Shown: in pieces, positions 35,680 through 45,977 of the stretch | Layout: every line of letters starts with the position of its first letter | Numbering within the stretch: position 1 is the stretch's first letter | Assembly: GCA_029721435.1 (NCBI GenBank) | Contig: CM056583.1 | Coordinates: forward strand, 50,013,620-50,077,619 | Length of the DNA stretch: 64,000 nt | Source of the DNA: Gymnothorax reevesii | Lineage: Eukaryota > Chordata > Actinopteri > Anguilliformes > Muraenidae | Direction: 5' to 3' | The notes under the pieces: model-generated | Seen by the model: only the letters and a program-made list of their open reading frames with translations | What the model was told of the DNA's origin: nothing | Database searches by the model: none | Made by a program: the position numbers and the translations under genes

Positions 35680-36825
35680 AAATGCTTCCGGAAAAAAAAT
35701 TGACTGACATCAGTAATTTTCGGCTACATGCGGCACAGAGCCAATTAAAGGACAACAGAATCGCATCATATTAACCAATTGGGCAACTGTCAGAAAAACA
35801 AACCTGTTCCCATTTACTTTATTTGATTGGCAATCAAATGATGGATTCGTTTACTCTCTAAGTTGGATGAGTAAAGCTGTTTAGACAGCATGTTCGATTG
35901 ATGCATTTCGAAATTTAAATGGCCTTAGAACAGCAGATTTGCATGAACGCGATTGTCATTGCCACGCGATTTCGTACAACTGATCATTTATATCTCACAT
36001 TCACGTTTCATTGGCTTTTGGGGAAGACAAAGTTTTTTGTCTAATTATTCAAACTGGCATTCTTTCAATCTAACACCCTAGCCCAGTTAGTTTTTTCTGC
36101 TTTTCACCGTCACATCTTACTCGTTATAGGCCACAGAAATCGCTTGATTGTTATTGAGGCCAAGTACACGGGAGCAGATTTAGGGAAGGGCGGAGCTCCT
36201 GCAATTTGCGAAATCTAAACTCGGGCTTCTTCCCAACAGCATTTTAAATCGTTTTAAGTCGCTTCAGGTGTGTGTGTTTAAAGAAATTACTCGCGACTGC
36301 CTACACGCCTCATGACTGTAAGTGGTCTCATCACACGTAAAAAAAAAAAAAAATCCTCATTCAACATCGCCACATCCCAACTCAGCATTTCATTTCTCGT
36401 TGTAGTATATTTAGGAGATCTAATGATAAAATAAAAAAAGAGTTTAAATAAAATAAAGATTTTAAGCATCTAGGAAAATACACAAGGTGGAAAACCTTCT
36501 GAAAAGCGGATGAAACATGGATGTGAGATATAAATGATCAGTCGCACGAAATGGCGTGGCATAACATCGTGTTCATGCAAATCTGTTCTACGGCCATTTA
36601 AATTTCGACATGCATCAAACATGTTGTCTTAATAAACAGCTCTACTCATTCAACTTAGAGAGTAAACGAATCCACCATTTGATTGCCAATCAAGCTAAGT
36701 AAACGGGAACAGGTTGACTTTTCCTACAGTTGCCTTCTGAAGTCCTTTACTTGGCTCCGTGTAGCACGTCGCCGAGAAAATACTTAAGCCAGTCAAGTTT
36801 TCTTCCCGAAGTGCTTGTGATACAG
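35680..36825. repeat. Long inverted repeat, about 350 bp arms, 450 bp loop
   Basis: The left arm (about 35680-36030) and right arm (about 36490-36825) are inverted copies at roughly 80% by eye. Strongly matching blocks include GATTGGCAATCAAATG, GGATTCGTTTACTCTCTAAG and GATCATTTATATCTCACAT. It lies in the middle of the inner hAT element. It could be a third nested transposon or an internal palindrome of the host element. Confidence 0.8.
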
Positions 36826-37449
36826 AAGCTGGCGAGCTGCCTGGGCTCACTCGGTAGCCAAATCAGGTTATAATCACATGCGTCAATACAGATGACAAAC
36901 TAGTACACAAATTACCTTAATGTCAAGGAACAAGACTAACAAAATAAGCGGTGGCAGAAGTAGCAACAAGAGATATGGCCGAAGTTTCAATTCCCAGAGA
37001 GAAGCGCAGGGCTGTAGACTTGACCTCAAACTGATGAGTGAAGACGGCAGTCTAAGAGAATGGGAGGGTCCCAGTAATTCGAAAGTGTCCGTTGCTTTCA
37101 CAGCAGAAAAGACTGGCAAAGGAATCCACCAATCACACATAGTGATAGATAAATGAGGCATATGTAAAGCTCACTCTAAATGGCTGTCTGTCTCCGGCTG
37201 TGAATCAGTTGGATATCGCGTGTTTGCTGTCAATTTGGAGTAATTTTTTTTTTTTTTTTTTTAAATCTTGAGTTCTCATTGGGGGGGCAGAGCTTTTCGC
37301 AGGGTGGGCACTGCCCACCCCCTGCCCCCCCTTGGTAACGCCCCTGCATGACACTGTCATAAATGTTACATGACACATGTAGCAGTCATGACAGTGTCAT
37401 GTCACTCTTATGACGGTACCTTCAAGTAAAGTGTAACCCAGAAATGTCT

Positions 37450-37755
37450 AATGATTGTTATGGAAGGGTGTTTCATTCCTTGCCACATATGCGCCTTTGT
37501 TGCCACTGACCAGTCTAACCCCTGTCCACCATCAAAAATGCCTCCAATGAGCACTCGAGTGCCTAAATTGGACCTTAGACCCATGGAAGAAGGTTATCAG
37601 GTCCAGCAGTTTCCCAATTCTTTAATCTCACATGGATGGCCAGATACATATGTGCCAGTTACCTGGGGATGATGAACCCTGGGTACAGGCTTTACACCAA
37701 TGTCAATTTGATGGAGCTGTTCCAATGGCAAACAGAGGCCCAACAGCGTATTCAA
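37450..37755 (+). mobile_element. Tc1-like transposon, internally deleted fragment
   Basis: The + strand matches the middle of the transposase region of the Tc1 family seen at 58905-59882 (block TGGATGGCCAGATACAT...TTACCTGGGG at about 37630-37670). It then jumps to the 3' part (TGGCAAACAGAGGCCCAACA at about 37726). The final terminal repeat is displaced to 38175-38210 by an inserted LINE fragment. Reading frames are broken throughout. Confidence 0.65.
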
Positions 37756-37756
37756 C

Positions 37757-38135
37757 TTCAACTTTATTGTTATCCCAAAGGAAATTTGGCTTACAGCAGA
37801 TATTAAAAGAAAACAAAAAGAACACGGTGATACACAATCATTAGATTACAAGATATTGAGTAGAATAGAGTTTCTATGATCCATTATCTCAACAGGTGAA
37901 GAATGTGGATATCACTGCCACATTGCCTTTTGTCAAAAAGAACCACCATGTTAAATAGAATCAATTGTGCAGATAGTGCAGCAGATACTGTATGAAGTCG
38001 TATAAAAGTGCTGAAATCAAAAAAATCAGCTAAGCTAATTGAGTCTGTCGATAGCAGCAGGGATGAAAAAGGCGCTGGCGCGCCGAGTCCTAACTCTAGG
38101 CATTCAGTGGCCCGATAGTAGGAGGTCAAGCTCCA
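37757..38135 (-). pseudogene. LINE 3' fragment inside the Tc1 copy
   Basis: On the reverse strand the fragment ends GCCAAATTTCCTTTGGGATA followed by ACAATAAAGTT, the typical 3' end of fish CR1/Rex-like LINEs. Near its 5' side the reverse strand reads RRASAFFIPAAIDRLN, the conserved end of the reverse transcriptase ORF (RF.NSFFPRAI..LN in relatives). It is strongly 5'-truncated. It separates the Tc1 body from its terminal repeat, so it inserted later than the Tc1. Confidence 0.7.
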
Positions 38136-38174
38136 GATTCAGAGGGTGATTAGGACAGGTAAGAGTAAGTTGGG

Positions 38175-38230
38175 CAGGCAGGCAGTCATAATGTTTTGAC
38201 TAATCGGTGTGTGTGTGCGTGTGTGTATTA
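38175..38230. repeat. Tc1 terminal repeat followed by a (GT)n run
   Basis: GGCAGTCATAATGTTTTGAC is the 3' end of the Tc1 family at 37450-37755, split from it by the LINE. It passes directly into a GTGTGTGTGCGTGTGTGT run. Confidence 0.65.
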
Positions 38231-38269
38231 TTTTTCCAAAATTTCTCTCCCTCTCCATACTAGTCTCCT

Positions 38270-38640
38270 CCCACTATTCTGGGATGAGTTGATCTTGGTT
38301 TCATCTGTCCAAAGAATCTTGTGCCAGAACTGGTCAGGCTTTTTGTTATTTTTTAAATAGATATTTTCATGCAAATCCAAATCTGTTCTTCAGTGTTACA
38401 AGTGGTTTGCACCTTGCGGTAAACCCTCTGCATTTACATTCATGACGCCATGCCAACTGTCTCACGAGTGTGCTTAACCTTGCAATATTTCGTAAAGGTG
38501 TTTTTTCCACCCCAAGGAAAGGATTCTGTGATCATTTATTTAAGTTGTCATCTGTGGTCCTCCTGGTCTTTTGGTAGTGCTGAACTCACCAGTGCATTCA
38601 CTCTTTTTAGGAATGCACCAAATTGATGTTTTAGATAATT
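38270..38640 (-). mobile_element. Tc1-like transposon fragment, different family
   Basis: Blocks TTGGTTTCATCTGTCCAAAG, TTGTGCCAGAACTGGTCAGG, GTGGTTTGCACCTTGCGGTA and CTCACCAGTGCATTCACTC follow the order of a fish Tc1 family read on the reverse strand. They cover the region from the first catalytic Asp block back toward the DNA-binding part. Frames are broken and terminal repeats are not visible. Confidence 0.6.
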
Positions 38641-39303
38641 ATCTTTCTTTTTTTTTTAGTTTTTTTTTTTGGGGGGCGGTCCTGAACCACAAATAATTGG
38701 CAATCGCAAAGACATGGACAGGATCCACGAAAACAACCAATTACAGATTCTCATTCTTTATCAACACTTTGTAAGAGATGAAAAAGGTCTCAAAATATGA
38801 TCTTTCAACATTGCTCATTCAAACACAAAATTGGAAGAACCTTGGGCAAGTTTACGAAAGTGGGCCGGAATGATGGGAAAACAGGATGTATCCTTTGTTC
38901 CATTGCTCTTCTTCATAGTTTATCACTGTGCTCTAATTAAAAATTCAACAAAAATCTGGTTCAGAGGCATCATTTTTCTCATTACATGCCAAGCCATCAT
39001 TTAGCATAGAACATTTAAAGCACATAATGTACATTCAGCATTCATACGGTCTCTTAACTAAAGGAGCAATAGGCCTTTCTGTTACTAACTGAGTAGACAG
39101 TCCTCCTATCAGTGATTACTATACATCCAGTTTTATTTGGGCTTTTACACAAAACTGTGACTGCAAATTAATGAAATTGAGTGCAAGAATGAGAGGCTCA
39201 TTCAATGTGCTTAAGGGAACTCTGAAAAGACCCCCATGGTTGAGGGGAATGGTGATTATAGCTATTTGTCTTTGTGTGTTCACTCGTAATTGGGTCATTT
39301 CAG
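38641..39303. other. No gene recognised
   Basis: AT-rich sequence with poly-T at 38650-38670. If the exon at 39304 is real this would be intron. Confidence 0.4.
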
Positions 39304-39414
39304 GGAGCTGCATTGCCAAATTCAGTTTCAATACCACATGTCCGAAAGGAGGAAAACACCTTTATCTGCAATGAATCGGCTGGAGTTTGCCTGGAGTGGT
39401 TGGTGACACAGCTG
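39304..39414 (+). CDS. Candidate internal coding exon, 111 nt
   Basis: It is bounded by an acceptor GGGTCATTTCAG (AG at 39302-39303) and a strong donor CTG|GTACGT (39415-39420). Of the three frames only phase 0 is open throughout: 37 codons beginning GAALPNSVSIPHVRKEEN and ending CLEWLVTQL. Length is an exact multiple of three and typical of vertebrate internal exons. The sequence is free of recognisable transposon similarity. I do not recognise the protein family. It may belong to the same + strand gene as the start at 12731, but this cannot be shown here. Confidence 0.4.
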
Positions 39415-41760
39415 GTACGTATTTTGAATGAGATGTTGACCAATAATGTCAGTACAGACTGTAATTTTACCTAATTTCTTCAATGGCCATTGAAGGGTAG
39501 ATAAAATGGATAAAATAGAAAGACTGCACAGATAGATTTTCCATTCTGTTTAATTCAAACAAGAGAATATATTACCTAGATCTCAGTGTTCTAGCTTCCT
39601 GTATGTCAAGTACATAAAATTCATCACTTAATTACTACATCAAATTACACTTGACATTAAAATGGTAGTATTTATACCTTTGACAAATCATGAACAAATT
39701 CATTTTTATAATTCATCTGAATTACTGAAAAATGTGTTAAAATGACTGAAAATGACTGAATGAAATACACTACATAAATTTATAAGATCTTCAAGGAGTC
39801 TTATCATGCCCATTTCCTTGACCAATATTTTTGTTTTTGTGATCAATTTACTAAAAATTTCATATCATTATTGTCAAAAAGCACCTAGTTACAGATGTAC
39901 AGGCTGAGAGTAAATCAGTTCCAGCTCACTCAGCCAGAAACAAATTGCTTTTGCACCCAAAGCCCGCTCAGTTGTGGTTAGCTGAATACTTACAATGTGT
40001 CAACAATGTCATGCCCCTGACTATGATGATAAGCACCAACCAAACTCTTCCCAGCCTCAGCTCTGCCTTGCTTTGTTTGAGGGCATGCCAAACCAGCCGC
40101 TAGGTGAGAATTACGCATATGTGATATACAGTGGCCTAAGCAAGTAGTGGAAAAAAAAGACTTAATGACAATTGAGGCATTTCAGGCAGTACAGGAGCTG
40201 TATTTTCTGTCAGAGAGAATAACTCCCTTTGGTTTGGGCTCAGGGCTTCGTAACATTGCAGGTGTTTTAAATTTACCAAAAGGCTATACAACACACCAAA
40301 CCCCAAAATGCACAAGATGGTATTTTTAATTGCAAAAACAATCAACTTATACAGTTTCACATTTATTTTCAGAATTCTAAAGAAAAAAATATTCCTTCTT
40401 TTGATGGGTTTTTGGCTATCCCAATTCAAAATGTAAAAGAAAACAAACAAATGGACACAGATCACATGCTTCATTTGCTATACATAATGATTTATATCCT
40501 TTGAAGCTTTGAAGTGAAACTAATTATATTCTCTGTGAATGGATATTTTACAATAAAATATACTCTACATTACACTGAAATACGTATGGCTCACATTATC
40601 CCAGGCGCTTTGTCTGTGGCTATCCAGACTTCAAAATCAGTATTCCCAACAAGCCATCAACAGAGGGTCAAAAGCCTTATAAACTACATCATCAAACTTG
40701 CAGTATCATTACCTTTATGTGGAATGACAGGAAAGAGCAAGCTAATTTTTGAACTCTTCATAACATCTAATCTAATTAGCCATCTGTACTTACACAAAGT
40801 GCAAGAAGAACTGGCACATAATGAGCATTGAATATGTTTCTATTACTACGTCCTTTAAAGTGACATTTGGATGTTTTGCGATATGTGGCAGTACAGAGAC
40901 CTTATGAAGCAACACAAAAAAGTGGTTCTGAATGATTACAGTTCAAAGCTAACTGATTCAAGAGAAAGGGATGAATGCAAGAAGGCTGAGACGTGCCAGG
41001 AATCAATCGACATTCATGCGAATTTGGGGTTTTTTCCTTCCACAAGCAATGATTATCAGGCTATATTAAACTGATTGCTGCATGACACACAAGAATAGTT
41101 TATTGAAGCTTTGATTTAGGCTATTTCTGTATAAAAGTTCACAGGCTTAAATTGACAGGCAGTTCTGAGGGAAATTTTGCTAGAAATCTGAACAAAATAG
41201 GTCCTCAGCCAATAGGCATCATTAGTTATTGATGTGTGATAAATGATGAACCACAGTATGTTGCTGTGTTATATTAAGACTTTTAAAACCAACAGATATG
41301 GTTCATTTAGTTTCTTCACAAGTTCCAATGCATCTTGCCTGTCCCCTAAGGTTTCTTGATGTTGTCCCTCCCCAAACTTCTCTCTCAAACATTGGGTCAC
41401 CAATAAGCAGCGATGCTACGCTTCTCAAGGACTACAGCTGAAATACAAGCCACTTCTACGAGACTCGTAGCCAATTTCAGGAGGCATATCTCAAGCTGTC
41501 AAAATTCTCTCTCACTCAAAAAAATTACATTTTAATATTGCTCTGTAAAATAAAATAACTGATTCCATTCTTCAAAATTATAACTACACTGCTGTAAAAC
41601 ATATGTAAGTAGTTGCGGAAAAGATGCATGCTGCCATCTGTCACTGTATATGTCTAAATGGTAAACATAAACAGAAAATATGTGCACTTCAGTTGCCATG
41701 GAACCCCTGTTCAGAAGCTCCACTTCTGAAACACAACCAATCCAATTTCAGCAATATTTT
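39415..41760. other. No gene recognised
   Basis: AT-rich sequence, probably intronic or intergenic. Several 60-110 codon frames exist on both strands, none with a motif or coding bias. Confidence 0.4.
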
Positions 41761-42036
41761 GTCCACTTGGGAGTGAAGTATTATTACCTACTGATGGTTT
41801 TCAGTGGAGCTTGGTTCAATCGATGCTTGTAAAATAATATTTTGATGAATAGATTTCTAAGCTCACTGACAACTACTTCTGTCAAACAAGCAGCATTTCC
41901 ATTACAGTTTTGCGCAAAATAAAATCTATTTTTCTCATGTTTCGATGAAGTACAATTGTGACTTGCTGCTATTTCCATTGAAAGGTATTGTGCATAATTT
42001 ACGGTAATACTCCTAAAGTCCCGTTTCCCGCGATAC

Positions 42037-42900
42037 TGCACACAGTGTGGACGGCCAAAACATTGTGCACGTTGGTACAGTAATGATTGCTGCTACTGCT
42101 GTTGCCTTAGTGATTTTTTTTTTTTTTTTTAAATTTGGCATCTCCAATCCCACCCGAATCTGGAATGCCCAATTGGTGAACTATGTACAAAGCTTGCTCG
42201 TATGCGACCCCTTGCTGCCAACTCAGGATAGTGAGGACAGTTCACGGCTCTCCTCTGAAGCACCTGCCTGTCAGCCACTGATTCTTATACACTCATTGGT
42301 TGAATCCTCGTAAGTTCAGAACGAGGGCGGAGGATACCCGGACATGAACAAACCCAGAGTCTTCCTGACGAGTGCCCGTCTGGCCAACAGGAGGCGCTGG
42401 AGCAACGAACAAAGCTATTATTATATCCCCAAATCCGGCAGTACCTCGAACCCGCGACGTGATAGTCACCTCTGCACTGCAACACAGTGCCTTAACCGAG
42501 TGAGCTATCCGGCAGCTCGTTGCCGTAGTGATTTTTAACAGAAGGCGAAGGCAGCAGGTAATTTTTCAGCGGCAGAGTCCTTATGTGCAGCAGCGGCCAC
42601 GAATGAGGGATTTCTGGGAGGTGATCGTGACCGAGAAGTTCACAGATGAACACTGGATCCTGAACTTCAGGATGACTCGCGAAACTTTCCATCAGCTCTG
42701 CGAGGTTATAGGACCAGATGTGTCCCGTCCCAGGGAGGCGGTTCCGACTCGGAAGCGAGTAGCTATTCCCCTTTACAAACACATGACCTGCGCCGAGTAC
42801 AGGGTAGTTGGCGAAACCTTCGATGTGAGCAGAACCACTGTGCACAGGTGTGTGTACAATGGTGTCACATTTAGCGAAAAAAGTATTTCCATTACACTTT
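42037..42900 (+). pseudogene. PIF/Harbinger transposase N-terminal remnant, split by a SINE
   Basis: After the SINE the + strand is open from 42528 and reads RMRDFWEVIVTEKFTDEHWI, NFRMTRETFHQLCEVI and TTVHRC. This is the N-terminal part of HARBI1-like nucleases (W...F...FRMSR.TF..LC..L...V...GVS.STV), with a helix-turn-helix before the DDE domain. The DDE part is missing. The SINE at 42119-42518 interrupts the upstream sequence. Flanking blocks ATTTCCATTACA at about 41894 and 42887 may mark the element's subterminal ends. Confidence 0.7.
42119..42518 (-). repeat. SINE copy 2, full-length short form (400 bp)
   Basis: It inserted in reverse orientation: poly-T at the left, GGCATCTCCAATCCCACCCG next, and the tRNA-like head (complement of GAGCTGCCGGATAGCTC) at the right. 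A B box is present as the complement of GGGTTCGAGG at 42444-42453. An 18 bp target duplication flanks it: GTTGCCTTAGTGATTTTT at 42101-42118 and GTTGCCGTAGTGATTTTT at 42519-42536, with one mismatch. It lacks the 90 bp segment downstream of the B box found in the 500 bp copy. Confidence 0.9.
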
Positions 42901-43817
42901 TGCGATCAAGTCACACGTCTGAAAAACCACCTCATGAGAGCGCAAAAACTTTTTATCAATATTTTAGAGTTTTTTGTCACCTGAGACGAAGTCTCAAAGT
43001 GACCTATTCTAATCACCTTTTGTCCGTCGTCGTCCATCGTGCGTCGTCCGTTGTGCGTCCGTAAACAATTTATATTTTCGACTTCTTCTCAGAAACCACT
43101 GATCCAATTTCAGTACAATTTTGCAGGAACCTTTCTTGGTCAAGTATGCACTAAAATTGTGAGTTATTGTTGCTTGTTCAAATGCAAATGTATATGACTC
43201 AGTGACTGACTAAGTTAGCAGAGAGTGAGCTCATATAGTAAAATTAGCTACTTTCGTATTTCATACCAGCTGTAAATGCCTGATTGAGTGAGCTGGCATT
43301 TTGCAATGCCCTTCTTGCAAGGTAATGCTAGTTATACTAAAGAGCATGAAGTTATTGTTATTTTATTTTGCCATAACACCAGGCAGTCACAAATAGATTG
43401 AAAATACATGTTCTAGACCTGGCCAAAATGACAGCAGAGTTGAAAAAATGAACATGTAGAACACTCATTCCGTAGCACATAAGTACAACTATGAAACATA
43501 CGCCTCACCATTAAAAAAAGGTCCAAAGTGTTGATCTGGATCAGAAACATGAGCACACATCTTGTATAAGCCTGAATAAAAGCTGAACTGATTTTAAGGA
43601 ACAAAGCGGTCAAGCTGGAGTTTTGACTGAAATCTGTTCCAGGGCCAGGCTGCCCAGTGATGAAATGGCACTAATAGCTATAATTCTGGGGACAAGAAGA
43701 GAGCAGGGCTATGATCAACTAACGGCTTTTCTGGATATTTGGAATGGTCTAGTAGGGGCCAGCTTATGAGGTGTCTTAAGAATTCTGTAGATAAAAATTG
43801 CACTTACTTCCGCTCAA
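42901..43817. other. No gene recognised; short CGTCC-type repeat
   Basis: At about 43019-43063 the units GTCCGTCGTC, GTCCATCGTGCGTC and GTCCGTTGTGCGTCC form a small GC-rich simple repeat, next to ACTTCTTCTCAGAAACCACTG. This resembles an abundant dispersed repeat of aquatic animals, class not assigned. Confidence 0.45.
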
Positions 43818-44156
43818 CCTCTTAAGCCCCAGCCTCTTTTTTAGGTTTCTGTTTGAAAATGACATACCCAAAATGAATAGAGTATATCTCTGTTTGTGTA
43901 GCATGAAGTATCGAAGAGGGAGACATGGAAATGTGGAGAGAGGGTTGATTTTCTGATGCTACACAGATTTTGATATTTGAACATTTATATGCTTGGCGTT
44001 TGAGTTGTGCTTGGGGTATGTAAAAATGACTTATATGTGCTTGTAGCAGAGGCTCTCCTGTTTCATTTGATGGGTAATATCACTATATTGCTACTTAATT
44101 AGCGCGGCGTTGTAGGTATTTTGATGCGGTGAGTCAAAATGGAGTTTAAGAGGTTA
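43818..44156. repeat. Possible piggyBac-type MITE
   Basis: AACCTCTTAAGCCCC at the left is matched by GTTTAAGAGGTTAA, inverted, at the right. The TTAA-containing ends and size of about 340 bp resemble piggyBac-like MITEs of fish. The inverted match is only about 11 bp, so the call is tentative. Confidence 0.4.
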
Positions 44157-45598
44157 AAAGAAATAAAGCATTTATTTTCTTGATTTATTGGAAAATAAAC
44201 ACCCAACCAGGGGATGAGCAAAGTTCTGTAGCCTTAAACCAGAGCAGAATCTGCAAGACTCTGAGGTAACCACTTGAACACACGCGTTTTCTCTGTCCTC
44301 ACCAAGATCATGCATTCGTTCTGTAAAAAAAATAAAAATAAAAAGTATAATGTGCTGGAGAGGAGCAGAGTTAAGTCAGGGGAACTGCAAAAGCAAGTAG
44401 ACGACGTAAGAGCCAAGCGAAAGCTAAAATGTTTCACCGATTAGAATAATTATTAACTCTTGAGAGTGCAAAAACTGGTTTTGATGTAATGTTTGCAGAC
44501 ATTTCAAGCACTAAAATAACACTGCAACAACTATACTGAATATGCACTTTTGTTTTCCCTATTTTGTTCCAAACCAAATATTATTAGTCTGGTGTTGACA
44601 TTAGCTGGCCTAAGTGTGAAAAATTGTTCAGCTAGCGTAAACTAACAGTCACAAACACCCTCAGTAAGCAAACTTATTTATGGCTGTTAGCAGTGCAGCT
44701 AAATGAAAGCCAAAGAAAATATAAATGCATCATTCAAATTTATGATAGGTAGCACATACATAGAATAACAACATTTGTGACCCATGACATCAAATCGGGT
44801 ATTAAATTGCACAAGCTAATACTGTGCTTGAGTCAATGTAAATGCAGGTGAATTTTGTTGAATTTTCAAAATTGGCAAAACTTGGTTCGTAAATACCTCA
44901 TCTTCTTCCTCCTGCATCAGGATCAATAAATATCAATCATAAATAATGTTTTTCACCACTTCTGTGAACACTGTCTTGACTGGATTTTCCAAGTTTGACA
45001 GTAAGTTTCAATTTTCGGCTTGAAAACACGCTGCTGCCGTTATTCCTGGCCGTAGGAGGGCGACCCCGCTATCAATATAAAGCTTGGGACTCCCTCATCA
45101 CGATGAGGCAAAGAAATTTCATTTAAATATTCCATATATGGGATGCAGACGGATTTTCGAGGGCTCGATCGCAAACAAACTCCCACTGTTGCTATGCAGG
45201 TGGCCATTTCGGTGATCTGATTGGTTGAACCTGCTCATGTGTTTAATGGCGGTGCCCTTGTCAGAGAAAAACATGTTTGTCATTTGCCTTTGATCTTCAT
45301 TTAAAAAGCCAAATTTGATGGACAAATTGTGAAAAGGTCTGAGAATAAGAATAATGAGGATGGTGGCATTGATGAGGTTGTTCACTTGCCCAGATTCCCT
45401 GCACAAACTTTGCCATATCTCTGCAACCAAACAAGCTAGAGAAATGGTTTTGGTACCACATGAAGCTTTTAGAGTCATGTATCTGAAAATATGCATAACT
45501 CATATCACCAAAAATGCGACTAAATATCTGATTTGATGTGATAGGTCATATTTACTCAAAAGCCCACTTACCATTTTATTGTGTGACGTTCAACCCAG
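44157..45598. other. No gene recognised
   Basis: AT-rich sequence. A reverse frame of 125 codons (45119-45496) has no motif. Nothing else is supported. Confidence 0.4.
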
Positions 45599-45702
45599 TC
45601 TACTTTCGTTCATTCATGCAAACAACACCTGCGAATGAGGCGACCAAGCTCACTCAGGAGAGAAGAAGTGTATTCCATCTTGTAAAATCGGCGCAGCTTG
45701 CA
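45599..45702 (+). CDS. Candidate internal coding exon, 104 nt
   Basis: The acceptor ACGTTCAACCCAG has AG at 45597-45598, with a weak pyrimidine tract. The donor GCA|GTGAGT at 45703-45708 is close to consensus. Entered in phase 1, the frame is open and reads YFRSFMQTTPANEATKLTQE and RRSVFHLVKSAQLA, leaving phase 0. No family was recognised and no transposon similarity was seen. The same frame is also open upstream of the acceptor, so the left boundary is less sure. Confidence 0.3.
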
Positions 45703-45977
45703 GTGAGTAGCCTTGCCACCTAAACCTTTACTGGTTTTATAGCCCTTCGAGGGATGTAAAGAATCTCTTGAAAGAACGGACGATACATAAAATGTAAACT
45801 ATTGAAAACATATACAAAAACTGAAGAATATGTAGAACTACAAAAGGTGAATATCGCTTTCCACTGGATGGACAATAGCTGTATATTCGCAGGTCAATAG
45901 CAATGAATTCACATTGTGGGAAATATTTTTTAAATATTATGTAAATGAAATACGTGAAAAGGATAGAAACAAATCTA

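Larger units (their letters stand above)
35311..37346. mobile_element. Inner hAT-type element, 2.0 kb, with 8 bp target duplication
   Basis: Ends CAGAGGCGTTACCAGG and, inverted, CAGGGGCGTTACCAAGG fit the hAT end consensus CAGRGG. The same 8 bp CATGACAC flank it (35303-35310 and 37347-37354). Inside are an (AT)n tract, a 350 bp inverted repeat pair and a + strand 78-codon frame at 36920-37156 of unknown nature, with no recognisable hAT transposase motif. It is therefore judged non-autonomous. Confidence 0.85.
35129..37438. mobile_element. Outer transposon with 8 bp target duplication, split by an inner element
   Basis: The left end GGTAACACTTTACTTGAAGG is the inverted copy of the right end (CCTTCAAGTAAAGTGTAACC), extending on through ATCGTCATAAGAGTGA. 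Both ends are flanked by the same 8 bp, CAGAAATG (35121-35128 and 37439-37446). Without the inner insertion the element is only about 266 bp, so it is a MITE. An 8 bp duplication is typical of the hAT superfamily; ends are not a canonical CAG, so the class is inferred. Confidence 0.85.

Noticed and set aside
42528..43064. Host HARBI1 gene
   Set aside because: Only the N-terminal part is present, the frame is lost before the DDE domain and a SINE interrupts the upstream part, so it is a transposon remnant.
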